Assembly (NCBI GenBank): GCA_950059285.1
Contig: CATLTV010000011.1
Span: 1 to 49,986, forward strand
Direction of reading: 5' to 3'
Length of the DNA: 49,986 bases
Origin: an uncultured Pseudomonadota bacterium
GTDB taxonomy: Bacteria > Myxococcota_A > Bradymonadia > Bradymonadales > Bradymonadaceae
This document shows, piece after piece, positions 26,829-35,967 of the stretch (position 1 is the first letter of the stretch; each line of letters starts with the position of its first letter). Made by a program: the position numbers and the translations under genes. The notes beneath the pieces are model-generated. The model did not search any database. It saw only the letters and a program-made list of their open reading frames with translations, and had not been told where the DNA came from.

Positions 26829-28016
26829 ATGCCCATGGACACCACACCACATACCCCCTTTATCATCGCTGGCCGTGGACTTGCCGCAGTCCTCATCGCC
26901 AACGAACTCATCGCACAGGGCACGGCCCCCTCAGATATCCTCCTGTGTGCACCTCCACATGACCCCATCGCAAGCCACGTCCCTGGCGCACTCATGCACC
27001 CCCTCCCTGGTTCTTCTCTCAAGCCAAAGCCAGATGTCATGCTCGCCTACGACACCTCCCTGAAGACACTCCAGGCCTGGAAACAAACTCACCCCGAACA
27101 TGTGCTGCAAACATCCATGCTTCGCCTCGATCGTGGCATGAAGCGCGGCAAACGCTACATCAAGAGCTACACCAACACACACCAGGAGTACTCTCCTGAG
27201 CTGACACACACGCTCACACCTCATGATGCACTCCATCAGGAACAGCCCGCGCTTGCCAAAGATTGCACACAGGCTGTCCAGTATGGCCCCACATTTTGTG
27301 TTGCGCTTGGCTCGCTGCTCCCCATCCTTCTTGAGGATCTCATTCAAAAAGGAGTTCAACAGGAGCCATCAAAAATCGAATCAATTCAAAGAGATGAGAC
27401 CCAAAACACGTGGACCATCCACACCGAGCAAACGCACACACTGTCAACAACTCATCTTATCCTTGCGGTTGGCCCAACGCTACACCAGTGGTTCCCTGAC
27501 CTCCCCCTCGGCGTCAATGGTGGAGAGCTGCTCCTGATCAAAAACACTCCCGACACAACCCTCAACCGTATGCTTAGCGCGGGTGGACATATCTCACAGA
27601 TGCCCTCGTGCGCCCCACACACCCAAGTGCTTGGCTCCTCTTATCTACGTCCACATGACGGCCAGGAACCACACACCGAGGAGGCGTTCTATCGACCCGA
27701 CTCGGAAGCAGTTGAGCAAGTCACACAGATGATTGGCAGGTTCTTCCCTCCTGCGCTCACCTCTCCTGTGCAGAAAATTTGGCGAGGACGACGTGCGGTG
27801 TATTTACCTGACAAACATCCCCTTGTCGGAGATGTCCCTGGTGCTCAGAATCTGTATGTCCTTGGCACACTTGGCTCAAAAGGACTCCTCTGGGGACCTT
27901 TTGCTGCCAAACAACTTGTCACAAAAATCATGAACCCTCATACTCATACTATCCCCATGTCATGCTCCACAAAGCGCGTGGAGCATGATGCATGGACATG
28001 CACAATTACCCAATAA
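26829..28016 (+). CDS. FAD-dependent oxidoreductase, MnmC C-terminal-like
   Basis: 395 aa in the DAO family. The N-terminal segment FIIAGRGLAAVLIANELI is a Rossmann FAD-binding strand-loop-helix with GxGLAA instead of GxGxxG. A C-terminal FAD segment includes GDVPGAQNLYVLGTLGSKGL. Proximity to mnmD suggests it removes the carboxymethyl group of cmnm5s2U in tRNA, as the MnmC C-terminal domain does. Identity to MnmC-C is inferred mainly from context, so a different amino-acid oxidase role remains possible. A second ATG lies at 26835. A perfect 11-bp hairpin (27960-27988) sits within the last codons. Confidence 0.72.
   Translation: MPMDTTPHTPFIIAGRGLAAVLIANELIAQGTAPSDILLCAPPHDPIASHVPGALMHPLPGSSLKPKPDVMLAYDTSLKTLQAWKQTHPEHVLQTSMLRLDRGMKRGKRYIKSYTNTHQEYSPELTHTLTPHDALHQEQPALAKDCTQAVQYGPTFCVALGSLLPILLEDLIQKGVQQEPSKIESIQRDETQNTWTIHTEQTHTLSTTHLILAVGPTLHQWFPDLPLGVNGGELLLIKNTPDTTLNRMLSAGGHISQMPSCAPHTQVLGSSYLRPHDGQEPHTEEAFYRPDSEAVEQVTQMIGRFFPPALTSPVQKIWRGRRAVYLPDKHPLVGDVPGAQNLYVLGTLGSKGLLWGPFAAKQLVTKIMNPHTHTIPMSCSTKRVEHDAWTCTITQ
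27960..27988 (+). terminator. Hairpin inside the 3' end of the oxidoreductase gene
   Basis: TCATGCTCCAC and its complement flank a 7-base loop, 29 bases before the stop codon. There is no T-run, so it is more likely an RNA-stability or pausing element than a true terminator. Confidence 0.4.
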
Positions 28017-28033
28017 AATTGAACACTTGAACC

Positions 28034-28873
28034 ATGAAAAGAAAATCAATCATTCGTCAAGACGGTGCCAAAATCTCCTATCAAACCATTGGAGAAGGCT
28101 TTCCCACCACTCTCGTTCAGGGCCTTGGCATGCCTGGTGATGCCTGGAAAGACACCGCCGTCAGACTCGCAGATCGTGGCTTCAAATGTATCGTTGTGGA
28201 TAACCGAGGCACAGGTTACTCCACACACACCAAGGGCATCATGACCATGAAGATGCTCGCGGATGATGTCGCCGCAGTCATGGAAGAAGAGCTTGGCAGA
28301 AACACACGCTCACATGTCGTTGGCATCTCGCTCGGTGGTATGATCTCTCAACACGTGGCGCTGCGTCACCCTCGTAAAGTATCGGGGCTGATGCTCGTCT
28401 CCACCACCTGTGGCCTCCCCTACAACCTCATCAATGGCGCGTTCTTCCGCCCCACAGCGCTCGCCTTGCTCGCCAAAATTTGCTTCTCGGGTTCACGCCC
28501 CACACTTGAGCAAATGCAACGCCTCCTCGCTCACCCCGAAAGTACCCCCAGACTCACAGAGATCTTTCTTAACTGGGAAGCCATGATCGAGGAGCAACCC
28601 ACACCAAACAAAACCTACGCATCACAGCTTCTTGCAGCCACACTCCACAACACAGGGCCATTCCTGCACATGATCCCCCACAGGACATACGTGGTTACAG
28701 GTGATGAAGACTTCCTCATGCCCCCTCAAAACGCACTCCTCCTCTCACAGCTCATCCCAGATGCTCGCCATGAGATCATCCCCAAGGCAGGACACATCCT
28801 CCCTCAAGAACACCCCGATGCGATTCCCAACCTGTTTGAAGAACTCCATCAAGACACTCAAAAATCAGTCTAA
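28034..28873 (+). CDS. Alpha/beta hydrolase
   Basis: 279 aa. Fold motifs: LVQGLGMPGDAW (oxyanion strand), VVDNRGTGYS, the nucleophile elbow GISLGG with Ser in place, the acid in VTGDEDFLMPP, and the catalytic His in AGHILPQEHP. All three catalytic residues are present, unlike the lipoprotein at 15.7 kb. No signal peptide, so cytoplasmic. The substrate is unknown; epoxide hydrolase, esterase and haloperoxidase-like activities all occur in this family. It begins an apparent operon with an ATP-grasp protein (22-base gap) and an HD protein. Confidence 0.88.
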   Translation: MKRKSIIRQDGAKISYQTIGEGFPTTLVQGLGMPGDAWKDTAVRLADRGFKCIVVDNRGTGYSTHTKGIMTMKMLADDVAAVMEEELGRNTRSHVVGISLGGMISQHVALRHPRKVSGLMLVSTTCGLPYNLINGAFFRPTALALLAKICFSGSRPTLEQMQRLLAHPESTPRLTEIFLNWEAMIEEQPTPNKTYASQLLAATLHNTGPFLHMIPHRTYVVTGDEDFLMPPQNALLLSQLIPDARHEIIPKAGHILPQEHPDAIPNLFEELHQDTQKSV

Positions 28874-28894
28874 AAAACAACACATTACATTATC

Positions 28895-29710
28895 ATGACG
28901 AAGATCACTTGGGCCGTACAAACAAACCTCCTCAACGTCAAGGATATCGCAGAGCTACAAGAAGCATGTGAGCAACAGGGACACAACTTTCACCCCCTGA
29001 AGATCATTCCCTTCTCCACAGACCTCCCCGATGTCCCCACTCACCAACCCACGATCTTCTACGGTTCTGCTCGTCAAACCATCACCATCGCCAGGAGCCA
29101 AACATGGACTCCTGGCGTCTTCTTTGATGAGGTCAACTTCCTCTCTACCAGCTACATCACCCACCTTGGCGCATTGATGCTCAATTATGACGCGCTGCAA
29201 ATCACACCGCGAGAGCTGGTACAACACCCCGACAAACTCACTGCACCGCAATACTTTGTTCGCCCCAATAACGACAGCAAGTCCTTCGCAGGACAGATCC
29301 TCTCCACACCAGACCTCATGGCATGGGCAACTCGATTGATTGATATCCCCACCGATATCGATGCCGATCATCCCCTGATCCTCGCCCCTCCAAAACACAT
29401 CACCTCTGAATGGCGCATCTTTATGCGCGACACTGAAGTGATTACGGCCTCACGTTATCAGCACCTTGGCCAACTGGCTCCATCCTCACAAACTCCCCAG
29501 GAGGTGCTCGCCTTTGCAACGCAGTGCGCCACACGTTGGCACCCCGCAAGAGCTTATGTCATGGACATCGCACAGCTCTCCTCTGGAGAGCTGAAAGTCA
29601 TTGAGTTTAATGGCATCAATAGTTCGGGATTCTACCACGCAGACAAGCACAGGTTTGTTGCAGAGCTCTCAGCCATCTCCCTCGAAGAGTGGCAAAAATT
29701 GCACAAATGA
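28895..29710 (+). CDS. ATP-grasp domain protein (R2K/DUF4343-like)
   Basis: 271 aa. The C-terminal half has the ATP-grasp layout: YFVRPNNDSKSFAGQ (phosphate-binding lysine loop), ITSEWRIFMRDTEVITASRY (RxF...R core), and metal-binding acidic residues in YVMDIAQLSSGELKVIEFNG (Glu then Asn). R2K-type ATP-grasp proteins are predicted peptide or amide ligases. The N-terminal part is a pre-ATP-grasp domain. No signal peptide. It is sandwiched between a hydrolase gene and an HD gene 6 bases downstream, which suggests a common pathway. Confidence 0.78.
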   Translation: MTKITWAVQTNLLNVKDIAELQEACEQQGHNFHPLKIIPFSTDLPDVPTHQPTIFYGSARQTITIARSQTWTPGVFFDEVNFLSTSYITHLGALMLNYDALQITPRELVQHPDKLTAPQYFVRPNNDSKSFAGQILSTPDLMAWATRLIDIPTDIDADHPLILAPPKHITSEWRIFMRDTEVITASRYQHLGQLAPSSQTPQEVLAFATQCATRWHPARAYVMDIAQLSSGELKVIEFNGINSSGFYHADKHRFVAELSAISLEEWQKLHK

Positions 29711-29716
29711 GAAAAA

Positions 29717-30247
29717 ATGACGCAAAACCACACCACGGCTTCAACATTTCTTGCACAAATGAACGCTCCTGCACACCTCGTTCAACACCTCACTATTGTG
29801 CAAGAGACCGCTCAGATGCTCACTCAAAAACTCCAAGATAAGCTCAACATCACGCCAGATATGCAGCTCATTCGTGATGGTGCACTGCTCCATGACATCG
29901 GCAAAATACTCCATCCCGAGGAGCTCAATAAGCCTGGACATCTACACGAAGCGGCAGGGCAAAAGCTCCTACTTGAACATGGATTCCCTCAAGTGCTTGC
30001 ACGTGTGTGCATCAGTCACGCACAATGGAAAGCCTTACAGTGCTCCACAGAAGAACTGATCATTGCCCTTGCCGACAAACTATGGAAAGGCAAACGAGTT
30101 CAAGAACTTGAAGAGATATTCACAACACATATCCTCTCCATGACGAATCTAAACCACTGGGACGCCTGGACCTTACTGGACGATATTTTTATGGACATGG
30201 CCAATACAAACCGCCTCCTGGAGACAGTACGCTCTAAAATCCACTGA
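29717..30247 (+). CDS. HD-domain hydrolase
   Basis: 176 aa. Metal ligands: His24 region (LVQHLTIVQE), HD pair at 59-60 in ALLHDIGK, then PGHLHEAAG, CISHAQWKA, and Asp in ALADKLWKGKR. This is a small single-domain HD phosphohydrolase. No regulatory domain is attached, so the substrate (nucleotide, cyclic dinucleotide or other phosphoester) is open. It follows the ATP-grasp gene with a 6-base gap. The stop overlaps a convergent lipoprotein gene by 14 bases. Confidence 0.85.
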   Translation: MTQNHTTASTFLAQMNAPAHLVQHLTIVQETAQMLTQKLQDKLNITPDMQLIRDGALLHDIGKILHPEELNKPGHLHEAAGQKLLLEHGFPQVLARVCISHAQWKALQCSTEELIIALADKLWKGKRVQELEEIFTTHILSMTNLNHWDAWTLLDDIFMDMANTNRLLETVRSKIH

Positions 30248-32321
30248 ATGTAAGAATGTAATAAACGCCTGCAGAGTCATGGGTTACATTCTCCTTTCGA
30301 ACCTTGTCTTCCTGGTTTAGACCATAAAAAATGGCAGGCAATGTGTCCCTCTGAGCCCTGAATGAGATGCCTGATATCATGCCGCTCTCATTCTCAGTTG
30401 TAGGAATCCAGAGCGCGCCTCCCATTGATGTGTTGTCGACATTTGCCGCGACATTACCCCACCATCCCTCAAAGGTTACAGCAGACTTGTCACGACGCCT
30501 GAACTCAAGTCGCCCCACCAAAGAAGTGCGACGGCCCTGTGTGCGGTAAAAACCAATCGCACGATGTGTAAAGTCAGGCTTTACGCCTGCAAAGACACCA
30601 AGGCGACGACCACGACGGCCCAACATGGCAACCGCTCCCACATTAAATCCAAAGGAACCAGCCTCCTCATCGGGCTCATAAATCACCACGCTGTTGGGGG
30701 TTGTGATGTCTTCGTAATCATCTCCCAGACGAAGCCCGCCCATACCTCCAAGCTCAAATCCAAGGATCGCCCCCATGCCACGGAACTTTCGCTTGTTGGA
30801 CAACCATGGCCACCTGAAGTTGGAGCGAACATCAATGGTCAACGCTTTGCGCTCGGGCTGACCCGCAAGATCCTGTGGAGGAAGACCAAAGTTCCCTCCG
30901 ATCTCGGTCAAAAACCAGGGCACATCCGAGGTGAGTTCCTTGTTGATCTGCTCTTTTGAAATCTCTCTGAACTGCAAACGCTCATAATTATATGAGCTAA
31001 ACCACTGAGGTACGGGTATGAGCTGGTCAGGATAAACACGCGCATCAAAACCAAATTCACGTTGAATTTCAGCGACATGATCATCTGTCAAAAGCGCGTT
31101 ATTGTGAAACATCAGAGCAATTAACCTCTCCTGACGCTGCTCCTGTGAGCCACTGTCCTCGATCGCGGCGAGGAAACCCTGACTGATGTGCTGCGAGCTC
31201 ATCATGGAGGGCAGCATACCAAGGAGCTGATCAATCAACGCAGAGTCGATCGCGGAGGTCCTTGTCGCCACTCGTTGTGCAGAAAGGTAGGTCAAAAACT
31301 GCGCGTCAGTCATGACTGAAGGAATCGAATAATCGTGCTCACTGACAAACGAAAAACTCTTGTGTTGCTCATCGTTTGCACCCACAAGTTTTGCATCAAA
31401 AGAGGCATCCCCCTCAAGCTTGAGGTGTGCGGTCACCTGACCTGACGCATCCGTTTTATAACTCACTGTAGTTTTACAGTTTTTCAGCCCGACATGTCCC
31501 GTTGCCTTGAGCATGTGGTTTCCCTTGAGAGGACGCGGTGTCATGGTGTGGTAAGGCAACAACACCTCCTTGCACGATGCGCTATCAGGCGTCACTGTCA
31601 GTTGTGACAACACAATTTTAACAGGCTTTTTGAGCACATCCGACACCTTTTGTGTGTACGCTTTCTTTTGCGCAGGTGTCATTTTGGGGCGGTTTTTATC
31701 AAGCTTCAGATCGTCAACCAACATGCCATATAGCAAATACATGGCCGCAGACTGTTCCAGCGAGAGCGTGCCCTTACGTGTCTTGAGGTCTTCAACCATC
31801 AGATCTCGAACTTGCTCAAACCAGAGCGCGTAGCGATGATCTTTGGGAAGCATCGGCGCATACTCATGTGCGCGAATTGCCATGGGCAAGAACTTTTGTT
31901 GCTCATACAGGGGCTGGATTTCACGCTCTACATCCTGTTCAGTGCGCTTGATCATTGCGTCATAGATTGCAGACGACAATCCTCCCGCCTCGGCAGCACA
32001 CACACGTGATGCCTTCCACAGATCAAGCAATGTGAACCTTGCCCTGGGGTCATTTGAGTTGGCCTGAACCTTCTGAAACTCCTCCTTAATCAGAGGAACT
32101 CGGACCTTACAATACCGAGCTTTTCCCTCTTGCCACTCTTCCTGCTCCATCGGGGTGCTGGAGAGAAACGTCCTGTAACGCTCGGCAGCCTCCTCGGGAT
32201 TACGCCTTGCGAGCTCATCGATTTGGGAGAATTCATCCGAGTGTGAGGAGGTGGCACAACCTGCCAAAACAACCATAAAAACAGAAACAAAAACAATACG
32301 ATACACACGAAACCTGTACAT
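30234..32321 (-). CDS. Lipoprotein of unknown function, 695 aa
   Basis: The signal peptide ends in the lipobox VVLAGC. The first 200 residues are helical and polar (ELARRNPEEAAERYRTFL, typical of repeat-type helices). A middle section has a beta-rich stretch (HMLKATGHVGLKNCKTTVSY). The last 250 residues alternate polar and aromatic or Gly residues (GAILGFELGGMGGLRLGDD, SFGFNVGAVAMLGRRGRRL) and end in YYILTFSGF. A terminal Phe on a beta strand is seen in outer-membrane barrels, so a C-terminal barrel is possible but unproven. The ATG directly follows the TAA of the upstream VHL-like lipoprotein gene, so the two form an operon. Confidence 0.78.
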   Translation of the reverse strand: MYRFRVYRIVFVSVFMVVLAGCATSSHSDEFSQIDELARRNPEEAAERYRTFLSSTPMEQEEWQEGKARYCKVRVPLIKEEFQKVQANSNDPRARFTLLDLWKASRVCAAEAGGLSSAIYDAMIKRTEQDVEREIQPLYEQQKFLPMAIRAHEYAPMLPKDHRYALWFEQVRDLMVEDLKTRKGTLSLEQSAAMYLLYGMLVDDLKLDKNRPKMTPAQKKAYTQKVSDVLKKPVKIVLSQLTVTPDSASCKEVLLPYHTMTPRPLKGNHMLKATGHVGLKNCKTTVSYKTDASGQVTAHLKLEGDASFDAKLVGANDEQHKSFSFVSEHDYSIPSVMTDAQFLTYLSAQRVATRTSAIDSALIDQLLGMLPSMMSSQHISQGFLAAIEDSGSQEQRQERLIALMFHNNALLTDDHVAEIQREFGFDARVYPDQLIPVPQWFSSYNYERLQFREISKEQINKELTSDVPWFLTEIGGNFGLPPQDLAGQPERKALTIDVRSNFRWPWLSNKRKFRGMGAILGFELGGMGGLRLGDDYEDITTPNSVVIYEPDEEAGSFGFNVGAVAMLGRRGRRLGVFAGVKPDFTHRAIGFYRTQGRRTSLVGRLEFRRRDKSAVTFEGWWGNVAANVDNTSMGGALWIPTTENESGMISGISFRAQRDTLPAIFYGLNQEDKVRKENVTHDSAGVYYILTFSGF

Positions 32322-32849
32322 TTACTCACCCTCCATGAATGTAATCTCGGAGGTATCATCAAAGACAACAGCCCTGAACTGCTCCACGTTCACAGGGATC
32401 GCAAACTCGGGCGCATACACCCAGACATGACCCACAAAGGTCTGTTGCTCATGTAATCCATCCACATCGATAGTCGTATACTTGATAGGTACACACTGTG
32501 GCGTATACCAGTACAGATCAATGCGCTTATTTGTAGCGTTAATAAACGTCACGGTCGTCGATGGCCCACCCTGCACAGAGCACTCGGGAGGATTTTCAGG
32601 ATCGAGCATAAACGACATGTCCTCGGGCATATCTTCCATGATGGTGAGATCCGCAGGCATGTCGAGCGCTGGAGCTGCATCAGGAGACATATCTTGTGTT
32701 GTCACCTGATCCATATCGAGGAGCGCGTGGTAGTCTTGCAAAAACTCATCATAGGGACGGGTCTTTTCATCCTCGAAACAAGCCGAGAAAGAGAGGCTCA
32801 TACACGTGTAGAGGATAAAATTTCGGGGTCGATTGAGGGGCTGAAACAT
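32322..32849 (-). CDS. Lipoprotein with a VHL beta-domain-like module
   Basis: 175 aa from the ATG at 32849 (AAGG 5 bases upstream; an in-frame codon at 32921 would place the signal too far inside). Lipobox LSFSAC (Cys24), then an Asp/Met/Pro-rich linker (residues about 45-85). Residues about 97-146 resemble the von Hippel-Lindau beta domain: TTVTFINATNKRIDLYWY, then YTTIDVDGLHEQQTFVGHVW. The VHL hallmarks are the vdlYW strand and the Q-TfvGH-W motif. Eukaryotic pVHL recognises hydroxyproline; no such role can be assumed here. It is probably a lipid-anchored envelope protein, co-transcribed with the 695-aa lipoprotein. Confidence 0.82.
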   Translation of the reverse strand: MFQPLNRPRNFILYTCMSLSFSACFEDEKTRPYDEFLQDYHALLDMDQVTTQDMSPDAAPALDMPADLTIMEDMPEDMSFMLDPENPPECSVQGGPSTTVTFINATNKRIDLYWYTPQCVPIKYTTIDVDGLHEQQTFVGHVWVYAPEFAIPVNVEQFRAVVFDDTSEITFMEGE

Positions 32850-33136
32850 GAGTACCTTGAGGTTCGTAAACGGGCTATCACACATACATTTGTCGATCTT
32901 CTTGCCTATCCAAATAGACATGTTAGTCTGTGTTTTGTCACGGTCTTATCTGATTTAAAATACCTTGTCAGGCAGTATAGATCAGGAGACACAAAGTTGC
33001 ATTGCACTTCGTGAAAAAGTGCCCTCGTGCACGTTCAAGGATGAACACAACGCTGTATCATACAGCCTCAAAGATAGATTGCAGTCGCCAAGGATGATGC
33101 TCCCACAAAGAGCACGCAGGCACACACGAGAAGACC

Positions 33137-33658
33137 ATGAAACACATGCTCCTCACATTTGCAGCGCTGGCCATTATCACCAGCATCGCGTACTTCACGC
33201 TCACACACCCAAACCACAAGGAAGTGGACAGGTTGCAGCATGAATACAGCCGTCTGGAGCAACGTAACCAGACGATGAAGCAGGAGAACCTCGACCTCGA
33301 ACAACAGGTCATCGCACTTCGTGATGACCCCCGATTGGCCGAGAAAAAAGCACGTCAAGCTGGCGGGTTGGCAAAGCCTCATGAACTCATCTATAAGTTT
33401 GAAAATCCTAACAAAAAAGACCTCTCCATGGAGGTCAAGCTCAAGGTCTCTCCAAGCAAGGTCGAGCTTGCTGGCAAGCAAGTCAGCTTGAAAGACCTCC
33501 CCACCGCGCTGGACCAGCTCGCACAACAAATCCCTGACGCACACCTCAAGGTTGTCTTTGATGACGCGCTTGGCCCCATTGCCAGACAGCGCATTCAGGA
33601 CATCCTGCAACAGAGCCCTATTCAATCGATCGACTCTCAGGAGACTCCCTCCAAGTAG
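33137..33658 (+). CDS. FtsB/DivIC-like protein with TolR/ExbD-like C-terminal part
   Basis: 173 aa. One N-terminal membrane helix (MLLTFAALAIITSIAYFTL) is followed by a coiled coil (residues about 28-60, LQHEYSRLEQRNQTMKQEN). The FtsB-like junction LRDDPRLAEKKARQAGGLAK then PHELIYKFE matches septum-formation initiator proteins. Beyond this, residues about 95-165 (KLKVSPSKVELAGKQVSLKD...AHLKVVFDDALGP) have the strand-helix order of TolR/ExbD periplasmic domains. FtsB proteins are usually about 100 aa, so the extension is unusual. The protein probably spans the inner membrane once and works in the divisome. The GGDEF gene follows. Confidence 0.75.
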   Translation: MKHMLLTFAALAIITSIAYFTLTHPNHKEVDRLQHEYSRLEQRNQTMKQENLDLEQQVIALRDDPRLAEKKARQAGGLAKPHELIYKFENPNKKDLSMEVKLKVSPSKVELAGKQVSLKDLPTALDQLAQQIPDAHLKVVFDDALGPIARQRIQDILQQSPIQSIDSQETPSK

Positions 33659-33726
33659 TCCTCACGTCTTTGTCAGGCACCCTGCTCACGCCAATACCGC
33701 GAGCACTCGCCAAGGAGAACAAGCGT

Positions 33727-35940
33727 ATGTCACCCGTGAACGCCACACGAAGCCTCCAAAGTTTTAACCGCAAGACCATTGAACCTGGTCTGATCCTCGT
33801 CAGCATCGCTGCATCAGCGCTGTGGCTGCTGGGTTGGATCGGAGGTTCAAGTCAGTGGCTCCCCTTTGCTGTGGCATCAACCGTCCTCCTTACAGGTATC
33901 GCCACAGCGCAAGCTGTCAGATTCTGGCAGCATCGCGATCAGCTCACGGGGACCTCCGTGGCGCTGTGGACAGGTGTACTGTGCCTGCTCTCTAGCCTCG
34001 CTGCCGCCCGCACGCTTGGCGCATGGTTTGATCTGGACTTCTATGCCCTGACCTACCTCACGCTGGCGTTTATTGTGGCGCAAACACAACGCAAAAACAG
34101 CATCATTCTCATCATGTTAGGCATTGCACTTGAGGGCAGCTCACACATCCTTGGCACCGCAGTTGGCCTGCCTGGAGAACTTGCTATTTACAGCGCTTCA
34201 TCGATTAATTTCCCGATGATTATCATCCGCGCGCTGGGCTTGACAGCCTTTGGTGCCATGGCCAGCGTCCTTCATGGCGCGGAGCTTCTTGAGCGACGCC
34301 AGCGTCACCAACGCGAGGTTGAAGAAGAGCGCGCAAACATGGTCAAGGAAGCTCGCGAGTTCCGACTGATTAACTCGGGACGAGTATGGGAAGCCGCAGC
34401 AGCAAGCCGCGAGCGTGCTGAAGAAATGGTGATGACAGATGCCGTGGAAGCGGTCCATCACACCACGTATGTAAGCCTCCAGCTCCTTAAACGCTCGCTT
34501 GAGTGCAACACCTGTGTGTTGCTGTGGCTGGACGATCGCAACGAGTTACTTCATATCAAGGAGCTTGTCAGCGACAGCAATGGCATCATCGAGTCAGGCA
34601 TTGAGCCTGCGCGCGGCGTCATTGGCGGCATTACTCGTCGACGTGAGCCCATGAACCTGAGCGATCTCAAGCAAGGTTATCGTGGTATTCCGTATTACCG
34701 TGAGGCCAACAAGGTCAAACACTTCCTCGGGCTGCCCGTGCTTGAGCATGGTCATCTGCGCGGCGTTTTGTGCGTGGATCGCATTCAGGACAAGGCATTT
34801 GACGCTGAAGATGTCGAGATGCTTGAAGAAACCGCGACTTACATCTTGCGCGCGATTCAAAACGAGCGTTTGTTCACAAGCATTGAGCAGAGCAAGTTTG
34901 AGCTGGGCCGCTTTTTTGAAGCATCCAAGCGACTCAATGGAGTGCTCACACCCGAGGATGTCTGGAGAGAAGCTATCGTAAGCCTCGCTGAAATCTCAGC
35001 TTTTGACTTCGCCGCATTCACCATCTATGACGAGTCACACGACAAGCACACGATCACAAAGATCGCCGCATCACCCAAGTGGGAGGACGCCGTCAAGGGC
35101 TGGGAAGGCAAGACATTCCTCTCCAACTCGGGCTGGGTATCCATGGCGATCAAAAACCGACACTACCTCCCGTATGGCGGTCATGTACGCGATACAGCGC
35201 CTGTCATCTTTGACAAGTCCATGAAGATCCATGGTCTGCAAAGCCTGGTGGTGTTGCCTCTCATTGCCCAGGATTGTGTCCTGGGAAGCATTATTCTTGG
35301 GCATCATGAGCGCAACCGTTACACCGCCGAGCGTCGTGAAATGTTTGAGGTCGTATGCACGCAGATTGGCATCAGCCTCCAGAACGCCAACCTCTATGCT
35401 CAAATGGAGCAGATGGCCACGCGTGACGCACTTACAGGTCTGCCCAACCGTCGCACCTTTGGTAGTCGCATCGAGGAAGCCATGGCGCGCCACAAGCGCT
35501 CCAACAAGCCTTTTGCAATCATCCTCTCGGACATCGATCACTTCAAGAGCGTCAATGACACCTACGGACACCCTGTGGGCGATGAGGTGCTCAGACAGGT
35601 CGCCAAGGTCTTCAGAGACAACCTCCGCGAGACAGACCTCCCTGCACGTTATGGCGGCGAGGAGTTCATCGTGTTGCTTGAAGAGACCGACCTTGAAGGC
35701 GCGAAGGTCATTGCAAACCGCGTCAGGGAAGCTGTGCAATCGCTTGTATTCCAGTCAGAGCAAGGCCCCTTCCAGTGCACCATCTCGATGGGAATTGGCA
35801 TGTGGCCCGAGGACAACCACGACATTGATGAGCTGATTGACCTCGCCGATCAGGGCCTTTACCACTCCAAAGAAAACGGCAGAAACCAGGTCAACGCCTA
35901 TCAGGAAATCTCCCGTTCAAAACATAAATTGGCGAGCTAA
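33727..35940 (+). CDS. Membrane diguanylate cyclase, GAF-GAF-GGDEF
   Basis: 737 aa from the ATG at 33727 (AAGGAG 9 bases upstream). N-terminal membrane helices span about residues 15-165. A helical linker follows, then two GAF-type sensor domains (around 235-400 and 415-570; FLGLPVLEHGHLRGVLCVDR and LVVLPLIAQDCVLGSIILGH). The GGDEF domain begins DALTGLPNRRTF, has the metal Asp in LSDIDHFKSVNDTYGH, and keeps the active signature GGEEF. An RETD inhibitory site lies five residues before it, so product inhibition by c-di-GMP is expected. It converts two GTP to c-di-GMP at the inner membrane. Confidence 0.92.
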   Translation: MSPVNATRSLQSFNRKTIEPGLILVSIAASALWLLGWIGGSSQWLPFAVASTVLLTGIATAQAVRFWQHRDQLTGTSVALWTGVLCLLSSLAAARTLGAWFDLDFYALTYLTLAFIVAQTQRKNSIILIMLGIALEGSSHILGTAVGLPGELAIYSASSINFPMIIIRALGLTAFGAMASVLHGAELLERRQRHQREVEEERANMVKEAREFRLINSGRVWEAAAASRERAEEMVMTDAVEAVHHTTYVSLQLLKRSLECNTCVLLWLDDRNELLHIKELVSDSNGIIESGIEPARGVIGGITRRREPMNLSDLKQGYRGIPYYREANKVKHFLGLPVLEHGHLRGVLCVDRIQDKAFDAEDVEMLEETATYILRAIQNERLFTSIEQSKFELGRFFEASKRLNGVLTPEDVWREAIVSLAEISAFDFAAFTIYDESHDKHTITKIAASPKWEDAVKGWEGKTFLSNSGWVSMAIKNRHYLPYGGHVRDTAPVIFDKSMKIHGLQSLVVLPLIAQDCVLGSIILGHHERNRYTAERREMFEVVCTQIGISLQNANLYAQMEQMATRDALTGLPNRRTFGSRIEEAMARHKRSNKPFAIILSDIDHFKSVNDTYGHPVGDEVLRQVAKVFRDNLRETDLPARYGGEEFIVLLEETDLEGAKVIANRVREAVQSLVFQSEQGPFQCTISMGIGMWPEDNHDIDELIDLADQGLYHSKENGRNQVNAYQEISRSKHKLAS

Positions 35941-35967
35941 TGTGGCCCGCAAAAAGCAGGCTGTACG

